64,000 nucleotides of DNA, taken from Aureimonas sp. AU22 (GTDB lineage Bacteria > Pseudomonadota > Alphaproteobacteria > Rhizobiales > Rhizobiaceae). Positions 10,210 through 18,944 of the stretch are shown one piece after another; position 1 is the first letter of the stretch, and every line of letters begins with the position of its first letter. Location of the stretch: NCBI RefSeq assembly GCF_001463745.1, contig NZ_BBWJ01000014.1, forward strand, positions 186,001 to 250,000, given 5' to 3'. The position numbers and the translations under genes are program-made. Under the pieces are notes generated by a model that searched no databases, was not told the origin of the DNA, and saw only the letters and a list, made by a program, of their open reading frames with translations.

Positions 10210-10571
10210 GCTTCCTCCAGTTTTCGGAGCTCGTGCTCGATTGGGCGCTGTCGATCGCGCTGGTGTTCCTGTGCCTGTCGCTGACGCTCACCGTCGTGCG
10301 CATCTGGAAGGGACCGACGCTGCCCGACCGCGTGCTCGGGCTCGACGTCCTCACCAGTTCCTCCATCGGCCTCATCGCGGTGATCGGCATCGACACGGGC
10401 TTCACGCTCTATGTCGACATCGCCATCGCGCTCGGTCTCGTCGGCTTCCTCGCCACCGTGTCCTTCGCCCGCTTCATCATGGCACGCGGCGATACCGAGC
10501 GCTCCCCGGTAGCGGTCATGGAGCCGGAGAAGATCGACGAGGCCGTCCTCACCAAGGAGCCGCAGCCATGA
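10206..10571 (+). CDS. mnhF: Mrp/Mnh antiporter subunit F
   Basis: 121-residue three-helix subunit. The segment [18 protein letters not shown] is the MnhF signature. The C-terminal 25 residues are charged and less conserved, making it somewhat longer than typical MnhF (about 90-95). ATGA overlaps exist at both ends. Confidence 0.93.
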   Translation: MSFLQFSELVLDWALSIALVFLCLSLTLTVVRIWKGPTLPDRVLGLDVLTSSSIGLIAVIGIDTGFTLYVDIAIALGLVGFLATVSFARFIMARGDTERSPVAVMEPEKIDEAVLTKEPQP

Positions 10572-10948
10572 CCGCCGTCGGGAACCTGCTCGCCGCGCTC
10601 TTCGTGATCCTCGGATCGCTGTTCGCGCTGGTCGCATCGGTGGGCATCCTGCGCCTGCCCGACTTCTACACCCGTGTCCATGCGGCCTCGAAGGCCGGGA
10701 CGGTCGGCTCGGCGCTGGCGCTGGTGGCGCTCGCCATCGTCTCGGTGCAGACGGCGGAAGTGCTTCGCGCCATAGCCGCCATCGTGTTCTTCTTCCTCAC
10801 CGCACCGATCGCCGCGCATCTTCTCGGAAAGGCGGCCTATACGGCCGGCTATCGCATGTGGTCGGGTTCGGTGCTGGACGAGATGAAGCCCCGAAGACCC
10901 GGCGGGGACGACGCGGTGGATGGCGATCCGCAAAGACCGATCCTGTGA
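10568..10948 (+). CDS. mnhG: Mrp/Mnh antiporter subunit G
   Basis: 126 residues, three helices. The motif [20 protein letters not shown] is characteristic of MnhG. The cytoplasmic tail from about residue 100 is hydrophilic. Its stop overlaps the GTG start of the DUF423 gene (GTGA), so that gene is part of the same transcript. Confidence 0.94.
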   Translation: MTAVGNLLAALFVILGSLFALVASVGILRLPDFYTRVHAASKAGTVGSALALVALAIVSVQTAEVLRAIAAIVFFFLTAPIAAHLLGKAAYTAGYRMWSGSVLDEMKPRRPGGDDAVDGDPQRPIL

Positions 10949-11307
10949 CGGCAAGGATTCTCGTTGCCGCTGCAGGTCTGTTTGGTGCCGCCGGAACGGC
11001 TGGTGCCGCCTTCGCCGCGCACGGGGGAGCCGACGCCAACCTCGTCGCCATCGCGGCGGCCATCGCCTTCGTTCATGCGCCCGCACTTCTCGCTCTCGGA
11101 CTGGCCCCGGGCGGAACGCTGCGAGCGCGTTTCCTGCCGGGCGGGCTGATGTTCCTCGGGACGGTCCTCTTCTCCGGCGATCTCGCAATGCGCGCCGTCG
11201 CCGGCAGCCGTCTGTTCGCCAACGCCGCCCCGATCGGGGGCACGGTGCTGATCGCCGGCTGGCTCAGCCTCGTGGTGCTCGCCCTCCTGCCGCGCCGTCC
11301 GGCTTGA
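10945..11307 (+). CDS. DUF423 family small membrane protein
   Basis: 120 residues with four predicted membrane helices. The sequence has the DUF423 (YgdD-like) features: an N-terminal AAFAAHGG, a central HAPALLALGLA helix and a C-terminal GGTVLIAGWL segment. The function of the family is not established. The GTG at 10945 overlaps the mnhG TGA by three bases, so its expression is probably coupled to the antiporter. An accessory role in the membrane alongside Mrp is inference from this coupling only. Confidence 0.8.
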   Translation: MTARILVAAAGLFGAAGTAGAAFAAHGGADANLVAIAAAIAFVHAPALLALGLAPGGTLRARFLPGGLMFLGTVLFSGDLAMRAVAGSRLFANAAPIGGTVLIAGWLSLVVLALLPRRPA

Positions 11308-11353
11308 CGTGTCGCTCTCCGCCCGTTCCGATGCGGGGAATGAGGAGGCAGGC

Positions 11354-12136
11354 ATGATCGGATTCGACGCAAGGCTGTTCGAGGGGCGGACGGTGGTGGT
11401 GACGGGCGCGGGACGCGGCATCGGTGCCGCCGTGGCGCTCGCGTTTCTGCGCTGCGGGGCGCAGGTCCTCGTTCATGCTGGCCGCGACCTCTCGCATGTG
11501 GAGGGCGATCTTCTGGCCCGCCTTCCGGCCGGCGCACGTGCGCGCCTCACGCTCCTGACCGAGGACCTGTCGAGGCCCGAGGGAGGCTCCGACCTTGCGC
11601 GTGAGATCCTGGCGCGTGTCTCCTCGGTCGACGTGCTCGTGAACAATGCCGGCACCATGGGCGGGCGCATCCCGGCGGGCACGGAAACGCGCGAAGACTA
11701 CGACCATGTGCTGGACCTCAACATTCGCTCGGTCGTCGCACTGACCGGCGCGCTCCTTCCGGCTCTTCGGGCGGCCGAGGGTGCTTCCATCGTCAACACG
11801 GTGTCGATTTCCGGCCGTTCGGGTGGCAGCGCGGGATCTGCGCTTTATTCGGGCGCCAAGGCCTTCGTGTCCGCCTGGACCAAGACGCTCGCCAAGGAGC
11901 TCGCGCCGGACGGCATCCGCGTCAACGCCGTGTCGCCGGGCACGATCATGACGGACTTCCACCGTCGCTACTCCTCGCAGGAGAAGCTCGACGCCACCGC
12001 GGCCGCCATCCCGTTGAAGCGGCTGGGGACGGCGGAGGACTGCGCGCCGGCCTACCTCTTCCTCGCGTCCAACAGCCTGTCCGGCTACGTCACCGGACAG
12101 ATTCTCGAGGTGAACGGCGGTCAGCTGATGCCCTAG
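11354..12136 (+). CDS. Short-chain dehydrogenase/reductase
   Basis: 260-residue classical SDR. The cofactor site TGAGRGIG is at 17-24, the structural NNAG at 97-100, and the catalytic Tyr/Lys pair YSGAK at 165-169 with nearby serines at 151-153. Substrate is unknown; the C-terminal GQILEVNGGQ resembles the 3-oxoacyl-ACP-reductase-like branch. ATG 11354 is chosen because of the strong GAGGAGGCAGG ribosome site; a GTG 45 bases upstream lacks one. The gene converges on acvB with overlapping stop codons. Confidence 0.9.
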   Translation: MIGFDARLFEGRTVVVTGAGRGIGAAVALAFLRCGAQVLVHAGRDLSHVEGDLLARLPAGARARLTLLTEDLSRPEGGSDLAREILARVSSVDVLVNNAGTMGGRIPAGTETREDYDHVLDLNIRSVVALTGALLPALRAAEGASIVNTVSISGRSGGSAGSALYSGAKAFVSAWTKTLAKELAPDGIRVNAVSPGTIMTDFHRRYSSQEKLDATAAAIPLKRLGTAEDCAPAYLFLASNSLSGYVTGQILEVNGGQLMP

Positions 12137-13563
12137 TTCGCGGGCGCGGGCGCGGGCGGACCGGCGGGGGTTGGTGGCGCCGCGAGGGCGGCCGTCGGTC
12201 CGTTCCGCAGGGCGGCCAGGAGACGCGCCGCGAGCGCGTCGTAGTTGCCGTCGAAATGGTGGCCCCCATCCAGCGCAAGCTTCGTGAAGGCCGAGAGCTT
12301 GGCGTCCTCGCAGGCGCTGTCGTCCTCGTCCGATCCGTAGACGCAGAGAACGCGGGTGGCGGGCAGGCCGGTCGCCGCCGCGATCACGTCGCTGTCGCCC
12401 GTCGACATGCCGAGCCAGCCGCCGACCGAGATCTGGAATCCGGTCTGCGCGGAAGGGGCGAGAAGCCCGATCAGCGAGACGCGCTGCCGCCATTCGGGGG
12501 CGAGTTCATCGAACGAGAAGGGAAGCGTGTCGGCGCCGAACGAATAGCCGAGGAGGCCGATCGGCACGCCGGGAGCGGGCTTGGCATCGGACAGCATATC
12601 GCCGATGTCCTCGGCCATCTGCTTCGGCGACTTCTCGGACCAGAAATAGCGAAGCGAATCGACGCCGATCACCTCGATGCCTTCGGCGGTGAGCCAATCA
12701 CCGATGGTCTTGTCGAGATCGCGCCATCCGCCGTCACCCGAGAAGAACACGACGACGCCCTTCGGCTGGCCCTTCGGCTTGCCGACGACGATCGGGAGCT
12801 CCGTGCGATCCGCGTCGGCGATCGCCAGCGCAGCCTTGGCGACGGCCGCGACGCGACCATCGGCGGTCGCGACCGCCGACTGGCCGGCGCGCATCGGCGC
12901 CGTCATCGCCGTGGCGGTCTCGGCGCCCTCGGCCACGACGAAGGTGAAGGGCACCGGCAGATCCGCGGCGCGGTCGTAGGAGTAGGCACCAGGACCGGCA
13001 GGCGTCGCGGTCGCGCCCTCGCAGACGGGGACGCGGGTGTGGGCGGCGGGCGGCGCATCCAGGGCGACACCACCGGCCAGCGTCGCCGCCGGCGCATCGG
13101 CCACGGCCGCATAGGCCAGGGTGCCGCCCTCGCCACGGCCGACGACGACCGGATGGAAATAGGTGTCGAGTTCGAGCGCGCGAAGCGCCTCCTTGGCGAT
13201 GCCCTCGAGGTCGGAGCCGAGATAGAGGCACTCGCCGTCCGGCCCGGCATCGGTTTCCAGCGCGGTGCGCCATCGATCGAGGTCCACCGGGATCACGATC
13301 AACCCTTCGGATACCAGTTCGGACGCGACATCCCGGTCGGCCTGGGTGATGCCGCCCCGGTCGGAAACGAGCACGACGAGCCCGTTCGGGTCGTCGCTCG
13401 GTTGCAGAACCTCGACGTCCTGCAGGTTCTCGTAGGAGATGCGCGCGGCGGCGAGGCTTCCCGCTGCCTCGTCGAAGGCGTGCGAGGCGAGGAATGCCGC
13501 GCTCGCGCCGCCCAGAAGCATGAGGGCAAGGGACGCGGAGAGAACGGAATGGGTGCGCTTCAT
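12133..13563 (-). CDS. acvB: AcvB/VirJ family periplasmic alpha/beta hydrolase
   Basis: 476 residues with an N-terminal signal sequence (about 1-27). The C-terminal half is the VirJ domain: FFSGDGGWRDLDKTI at about 273-287, then DSLRYFW, the nucleophile elbow GYSFG with Ser341, Asp412 in YGSDED and His435/436 in GGHHFDG. The N-terminal half resembles a second, degenerate hydrolase domain (GRGEGG where a Ser elbow would be). In Agrobacterium, AcvB is a periplasmic hydrolase of lysyl-phosphatidylglycerol encoded next to lpiA; the same pairing here supports that role. ATG 13563 overlaps the lpiA stop by four bases. A Pro/Ala tail ends the protein. Confidence 0.9.
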   Translation of the reverse strand: MKRTHSVLSASLALMLLGGASAAFLASHAFDEAAGSLAAARISYENLQDVEVLQPSDDPNGLVVLVSDRGGITQADRDVASELVSEGLIVIPVDLDRWRTALETDAGPDGECLYLGSDLEGIAKEALRALELDTYFHPVVVGRGEGGTLAYAAVADAPAATLAGGVALDAPPAAHTRVPVCEGATATPAGPGAYSYDRAADLPVPFTFVVAEGAETATAMTAPMRAGQSAVATADGRVAAVAKAALAIADADRTELPIVVGKPKGQPKGVVVFFSGDGGWRDLDKTIGDWLTAEGIEVIGVDSLRYFWSEKSPKQMAEDIGDMLSDAKPAPGVPIGLLGYSFGADTLPFSFDELAPEWRQRVSLIGLLAPSAQTGFQISVGGWLGMSTGDSDVIAAATGLPATRVLCVYGSDEDDSACEDAKLSAFTKLALDGGHHFDGNYDALAARLLAALRNGPTAALAAPPTPAGPPAPAPAN

Positions 13564-16163
13564 GGTTCCTGCTTCGGGCGTCCGGAAATCAGGGCGGTGA
13601 CGTCGACGAGGCACTTGGCGGTGTCGAAGCCGCCGGGGCAGATCAGGTAGTGCGGGGTCCAGACCGGGTTGAACTTCTGCTTGAACCCTTTCAGCCCGTC
13701 GAAATGGTAGAAGTTGCCGCCGCGTCGATAGAGGAACGAGCCGAAGCGGTTCCAGCGCGAGGCGCCGCGGCGATCCACGAGCCCCGACAGCGGCGCGGCT
13801 CCGAGATTGAACCAGCGATAGCCCTCTTCCTTGCCGTAGAGGAGGAGCTTGGCGAACAGCGCGTCCATCAGAACGCGCGACACGTCGGGCAGGAAGCGCA
13901 TGAGGTCGATCGACAACTCCTCCTTGTCGGCGCCGCGCCACAAGTTGGCGAAGGCGACGATCGCACCGTCCTTGCGCATGATGGCCATGTCGAAGTGCGA
14001 CAGGTACGTCTCGTCGAAATAGCCGAGCGAGAAGCCCTTCTCGGATCCGGCCTTGTTCTCCAGCCACGCATCGGAGACGGTACGCAGTTCCGCCATCTCG
14101 GCCGCCACCGCGTCCGGCCCGATGATCTCGAAGAGGAGGCCCTCTCGCTCGGCGCGCCGCATGGCGGTGCGAAGGTTCTGCATCTTCTGGCCCTCGAGCT
14201 TGAAGGCCGGAAGGTCGACACGGGCGACCTCGCCGAGCTTCAGGGCTGACAGGCCCATGTCGAGGAAGAGCGGCAGGCTCTGCGGCCCCACCTGATAGAA
14301 GACGGGTCGTTCGGCCTGCCGATCGGCGAGATCGCGGAAGCTCCAGGCGAGTTCCGCCACGACGTCCGGCGGCCCGATGGGTTCGCCCAGCGCGACGAGG
14401 CTGCCGCCGGAGCGGGCATACATCACGAAGCCCCGTCGGTCGGGCGAGAACAGGAACCGCTTGTCGCCGAGGAGGGCCAGCGAGGCGACCGTGGACGGCG
14501 AGGCGGCGACGATCGGCGCGACTTCGGGCGGAACCGCGCTCGACCGATGCAGCCGCTCCGTGCGGCGGTGGATGGCGACATCGAGGCCCACCGCCGCGAC
14601 GATGGCGACCGCCACGACGCTGGCGCGCAGGAAGCGGGGCGCATCGGCATCCAGTGCGAAGTCCCACCACATCGTGTTGGCGTATTCGACGTGGCGATAG
14701 GCGAAGAAGCCGAGCCAGATCGACGCCATCACGGTTGCGAGCACCGCGGCCAGCCAGCTCCATGTCAGCGCGAACGGGTTGAGCACCGAGCGGCGATAGA
14801 AGGCGCGGCGAAACCCGAGGAGGAGCGTCGCCTGAACGACGAGAAGGACGGCTTCCTCCCAGTCGAGGCTGCGGAAGAGGGCGAAGACCGCGCCCGCCAG
14901 AAGGAGGCCGAGCGACACCACCCAGGCGCGCCAGAGCCGCTTGGCGAGACCACGTGCCACGATCAGAAGCGCGACGCCGACGAAGCTTGCCGCGAGCTGC
15001 GACATCTCGATGAAGGGAAGGGGGATGATGTCGCCGAGGACGCCAATGCGCGTTTCGACGCTCGGCAGCGAACCCGAAGCGAGAAGCACCAGCCCGCCGC
15101 CGAAGGTGAGCGCCGCGACGGCCGGCGGCACGATCGGCTCGACCGCCCGCACAAGTTCCTTGGCCGGTCCGGCGACCACGCCGCGCCGCCGCACCGCCTC
15201 GATGACCGCCAGCGCCACAACGGTCACGACGAGCGGCAGGACGGTGTAGATCAGGCGGTAGAGGACGAGCGCGGCGACGACGTCGGCCCGATCGGAGACG
15301 CCCAGCGTGACGAGCAGCGTCGCCTCGAACGCGCCGAGCCCGCCCGGCGCGGAGGACGCGACGCCGACGACGGTCGCGACCGCGAACACCAGGGAGAACA
15401 GAAGGAAGCTGCCGACGGTACCGGGCGGCATGAGGACATAGAGCACGGCGGCCGCCGCTCCGACGTCGACGATGCCGGCGACGAGCTGGACGAGGGCGCC
15501 CCTGTGCGAGGGAAGAGCCATTTGGAAGCGCCCGATGCGCACTTCGCGCGCACCCCTCGACAGCCACAGCACGAACAGCGCCACCAGCGCGACGATCACG
15601 ACACCGAGGATCAGATCGACGCGATGGTCGAGATCCTTGAGGAGCGGGATGCCGCTCGGATCCACCATCAGCGCGACGCCGAGCATGATGGCGAGCGCGA
15701 ACCACAGCGCGAACCAGGACGTGCCGACGATGCGGCCGATATCGGCGAGCTCGATGCCGCCCGACTTGTAGGCATGGTAGCGCAGCGCGCCGCCGGTCAG
15801 GAGCGGAAAGCCGAGGGCGTTGGAGATGGCGTAGCCGGCCGCACCCACGGTCGCCGCCACGGGGCGCGACACCCGTCCGGGCGCGATCGTCTCCACGGCC
15901 ACGACGTCGTAGAGCGAGACGGCCGCGAAGCTGACGATCGTGAAGAGGATCGCCAGAAACAACGCCGTGATCGGAACGCTCGCCACGGCGTCGTGGATCT
16001 CTTCGACCGAGAGACTCGACATCATGGTGTGGAGGGTGGCGAACGCGACCACCGTGATGGCCAGTCCGATGCCGACCGGCACCCAGGTCTTCCAGCCTCG
16101 GCTCGACCGCGGCGTCGCCGCGAGCTCTGTGACTTCCGCTTCCACGCTCATCGTCACCCGCAC
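13560..16163 (-). CDS. lpiA: Phosphatidylglycerol lysyltransferase/flippase LpiA (MprF family)
   Basis: 867-residue membrane protein. The first 520 or so residues form the multi-helix flippase domain. The C-terminal 330 residues are the DUF2156 aminoacyltransferase domain, which moves lysine from Lys-tRNA to phosphatidylglycerol (FSPDRRGFVMYA and the final region FNPVWTPHYLICPGG are typical). The product lowers membrane negative charge and gives acid and cationic-peptide tolerance; lpiA is acid-induced in Sinorhizobium and Rhizobium. The first ATG (16163) has AGGCAGG directly upstream; ATG 16151 is an alternative. It is translationally coupled to acvB, so synthesis and hydrolysis of lysyl-PG are encoded together. 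Confidence 0.93.
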   Translation of the reverse strand: MRVTMSVEAEVTELAATPRSSRGWKTWVPVGIGLAITVVAFATLHTMMSSLSVEEIHDAVASVPITALFLAILFTIVSFAAVSLYDVVAVETIAPGRVSRPVAATVGAAGYAISNALGFPLLTGGALRYHAYKSGGIELADIGRIVGTSWFALWFALAIMLGVALMVDPSGIPLLKDLDHRVDLILGVVIVALVALFVLWLSRGAREVRIGRFQMALPSHRGALVQLVAGIVDVGAAAAVLYVLMPPGTVGSFLLFSLVFAVATVVGVASSAPGGLGAFEATLLVTLGVSDRADVVAALVLYRLIYTVLPLVVTVVALAVIEAVRRRGVVAGPAKELVRAVEPIVPPAVAALTFGGGLVLLASGSLPSVETRIGVLGDIIPLPFIEMSQLAASFVGVALLIVARGLAKRLWRAWVVSLGLLLAGAVFALFRSLDWEEAVLLVVQATLLLGFRRAFYRRSVLNPFALTWSWLAAVLATVMASIWLGFFAYRHVEYANTMWWDFALDADAPRFLRASVVAVAIVAAVGLDVAIHRRTERLHRSSAVPPEVAPIVAASPSTVASLALLGDKRFLFSPDRRGFVMYARSGGSLVALGEPIGPPDVVAELAWSFRDLADRQAERPVFYQVGPQSLPLFLDMGLSALKLGEVARVDLPAFKLEGQKMQNLRTAMRRAEREGLLFEIIGPDAVAAEMAELRTVSDAWLENKAGSEKGFSLGYFDETYLSHFDMAIMRKDGAIVAFANLWRGADKEELSIDLMRFLPDVSRVLMDALFAKLLLYGKEEGYRWFNLGAAPLSGLVDRRGASRWNRFGSFLYRRGGNFYHFDGLKGFKQKFNPVWTPHYLICPGGFDTAKCLVDVTALISGRPKQEP

Positions 16164-16366
16164 ATCCTGCCTTCGCCGAACATCTCGCCGGGCTCAAGGC
16201 GAAGGGGGATTGGCCCAATTCATCGCAAGCCACAAGACCGACCGCTGACCTTGCGGAAAATTAAGCCGGAAATCAGGACCCGCCATCGAACCGAGGAAAG
16301 TGTCGATCTTCTTGCACCTTCGGATCGGTCGTTCCGAAATGCCCGGTCAGGTAACGGAACCATAAC

Positions 16367-18898
16367 GTGAAGGCTCTAAATCTTGACGACATCGGTCGAA
16401 TCTTCGGGTTTGTCCGGCCGGCGAGTTTCCGTATGCGAAAGATGCGGTCGTTCATGTCCATCAATGCCAAGCTTCTGGCGAGCGGACTGGTTCTCGGGCT
16501 CTTGGGCGCCGGGTTCGCGATGACGATCGATCGAAGCAGCGGAGCGCTCGTCGAGGCGTCCGAGCGCGTGCTGCGCGACGGGACCAGCCCGCTCGCCCGC
16601 GTCGAAGCCGCCGCCATCAGGGCGGACGAGTTGGCCGATCGCTTCGAGCGGCAACGCCTTGGCGACGTAAATCACGTGGTCACGCGCGAGGATGCGGCTC
16701 AGCTCGCCGATGGCCTCGCCAAGGTCCTGGCCGAACTGCGCTCCGTTTCGCTCGACGGTCGCGACGTCTCGGCGAAGTTCGATGAACTCGACTACAGCAT
16801 CAACCGGCTCCGGATGGCGGACGGAGAGGTCACGCGGCGCCTCGTTCGCCGCGAGATGGGGGAGATCGTCGCCAGCCTCAACAGCATCGGCTACGATCTG
16901 CGCAAGAGCGTGGAGACCCTGCGCGGTGACGCCGCCTCCCGCTCCGAAGACCTGAAACGGCTGATCGCGGTCGGTGCCTTCGCCAGTCTCCTGACCGGGC
17001 TTCTGATCCTTCTCTACTTGTCCCGCAGCATCGCGGGATCCATTCGTCAGGCAACCTCCAGCCTTCTGCGCGTGAGCGGCGAGGAGGGTATCGCGCCCAA
17101 GGGCGGCGATGCGATCGCGGAACTCGAATCGGCGATCCAGTTCGTGGAGGTGGCCCTCGACGATCGGATCCAGGAGATCGCCGCGGGCCGTCGCGAGACC
17201 GCGCGCCGCTACGAGGACGAGATCCAGCGCCAGCGCAAGCGGTTCGAAGCGGCACTGAACAATGTGTCCCAGGCGTTCTGCGTGATGGACGATGCCGGCA
17301 AGCTGCTCAGCGTCAACGCCGCCTTCACCCAGCTCTTCCCGTCCATGCAGGTCGGCATGAATGCGGTGTCGCCAGGCGGCGACCCGCTTCTCGCCCACCT
17401 CCTCGCCCAACCGCATCATGAGACCGAGACGCGGGACGCGCCGGACGGCCGCTGCTTCGAGCTGCGCCGCCATGCCAGCCAGCAGGTCGGCGGAACGATC
17501 GTGATCTTCGAGGACGTGACGCGCCTCAAGGCCGTCAGCCGCGAGATGGAGCGACTGTCCGGGCAGGATGCGCTGACCGGGCTCGCCAACCGTGCGCGGT
17601 TCTACGCCAGTCTCGACACGATGCTGCGAGACGACGTGGTCGAAGGGGAGGTCGTGGTCCTCTCGATCGACGTCGAGGACTTCAACACCGTGAACGCGAC
17701 GCTCGGCCAGGCGGCGGGCGACGACCTCCTGCGGCAGCTGGGTGAGCGCTTCCGCTCGCTCGTTCCGGAGGACGCCCTCGTGGCGCGACTGGACGGCGAC
17801 GAGTTCGGCATTCTCCTCGCCATCGGCGGCGAGCCGGGCGCCAAGCAGCGGCTCGCCCGCACCATCATGGGGGCGGTCGAAGGCCGACCCATCCGCGTGG
17901 CCGGACGCCCGCTCGCGGTCGCCGTGGCGGTCGGCATGGTGGCGATCAGCCGCGACGACCGCATGGCGGGTCTCGACGCCGCGCGAGCGATGCAGAACTG
18001 CGAACTCGCGCTCCAGCAGGCGAAGGCTCAGCCGACACGCAAGTTCAAGGCTTATCGGCCGGAACTGCGCGAGGAGCTGCAGGCCAAGCAACTGATGGTC
18101 GCCGACCTGCGGGCCGCGCTGGAGCGCAACGAATTCGAGTTGCACTTCCAGCCGTTCGTGGATCTGCGGCGGCAGGCCGTCTCGGGTTTCGAGGCGTTGG
18201 CCCGTTGGCGCCATCCGACGCGCGGCCTCGTCGGCCCGTCGACCTTCATCCCGCTCATGGAAGAGATGGGCATGATCGGGCCGCTCGGACGGTTCGTGCT
18301 GATCGAAGCCTGCCGTCAGGCTGCCGCCTGGCCCGGCAACCTCACGCTCTCCGTCAACCTTTCGCCGCTCCAGGTGAAGAGCCCAAGCATCGTTTCGGTG
18401 GTGCAGGGCGCGCTGAAGTCGAGCGGGCTCGCGCCCGAGCGGCTGCAGCTCGAAGTCACCGAATCCCTGTTCCTCGACGATGCCGAAGGGGTTCTGGAAA
18501 CGCTGCAGAACTTGCGGCGGCTTGGCCTCGTCGTCTCGATGGACGATTTCGGCACCGGCTATTCGTCGCTCGGCTACCTCAGCCGATTCCCCTTCGACAA
18601 GATCAAGATCGACCAGTCCTTCGTGCGCGACATGGGCCGCGAGGAGAACATCGCCATCGTGCGCGCGGTGATGGGGCTGGGCGCGGCCATGCAGATGAGC
18701 GTGATCGCGGAGGGCGTGGAGACGGTGGATCAGCTCATGCGGCTGCAGCAGGAGGGCTGTACCGAGGTGCAGGGCTACCTGTTCTCGCGGCCCCGGCCGG
18801 CGTCCGATCTTCCGAAGATGCTGATGGACGTTCGCGAGGGCTTCCGTACGGGCCGCTTCCGCCGCCCCATCGAGACCGAGGCCGCCAAGGCCGGTTGA
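16367..18898 (+). CDS. Membrane GGDEF-EAL protein (cyclic-di-GMP turnover)
   Basis: Up to 843 residues. TM1 lies at about 34-54, then a periplasmic helical stretch, TM2 at about 200-220, a HAMP-like linker, a PAS-like domain (about 285-380), a GGDEF domain (about 395-560) and an EAL domain (about 580-830). The GGDEF motif reads DGDEF, and the Asp of the usual ND pair is Ala (VNATLG), so diguanylate cyclase activity is doubtful. The EAL residues look intact: FEALARW, SVNLS, EVTES, DDFGTGYSS, KIDQSF, AEGVET, QGYLF. A phosphodiesterase is therefore the likely output. GTG 16367 is the outermost start; ATG 16433, 16442 and 16454 are plausible. It converges on the flagellar cluster and may tune motility. 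Confidence 0.9.
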   Translation: MKALNLDDIGRIFGFVRPASFRMRKMRSFMSINAKLLASGLVLGLLGAGFAMTIDRSSGALVEASERVLRDGTSPLARVEAAAIRADELADRFERQRLGDVNHVVTREDAAQLADGLAKVLAELRSVSLDGRDVSAKFDELDYSINRLRMADGEVTRRLVRREMGEIVASLNSIGYDLRKSVETLRGDAASRSEDLKRLIAVGAFASLLTGLLILLYLSRSIAGSIRQATSSLLRVSGEEGIAPKGGDAIAELESAIQFVEVALDDRIQEIAAGRRETARRYEDEIQRQRKRFEAALNNVSQAFCVMDDAGKLLSVNAAFTQLFPSMQVGMNAVSPGGDPLLAHLLAQPHHETETRDAPDGRCFELRRHASQQVGGTIVIFEDVTRLKAVSREMERLSGQDALTGLANRARFYASLDTMLRDDVVEGEVVVLSIDVEDFNTVNATLGQAAGDDLLRQLGERFRSLVPEDALVARLDGDEFGILLAIGGEPGAKQRLARTIMGAVEGRPIRVAGRPLAVAVAVGMVAISRDDRMAGLDAARAMQNCELALQQAKAQPTRKFKAYRPELREELQAKQLMVADLRAALERNEFELHFQPFVDLRRQAVSGFEALARWRHPTRGLVGPSTFIPLMEEMGMIGPLGRFVLIEACRQAAAWPGNLTLSVNLSPLQVKSPSIVSVVQGALKSSGLAPERLQLEVTESLFLDDAEGVLETLQNLRRLGLVVSMDDFGTGYSSLGYLSRFPFDKIKIDQSFVRDMGREENIAIVRAVMGLGAAMQMSVIAEGVETVDQLMRLQQEGCTEVQGYLFSRPRPASDLPKMLMDVREGFRTGRFRRPIETEAAKAG

Positions 18899-18944
18899 GA
18901 CGGCCCCGGCATTCCCGGACGGTCGGCGAGGGCGCCGGCGGTGC

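Noticed and set aside
14547-16370. 607-codon plus-strand frame opposite lpiA
   Set aside because: His/Arg/Asp-rich shadow of the lpiA membrane domain.
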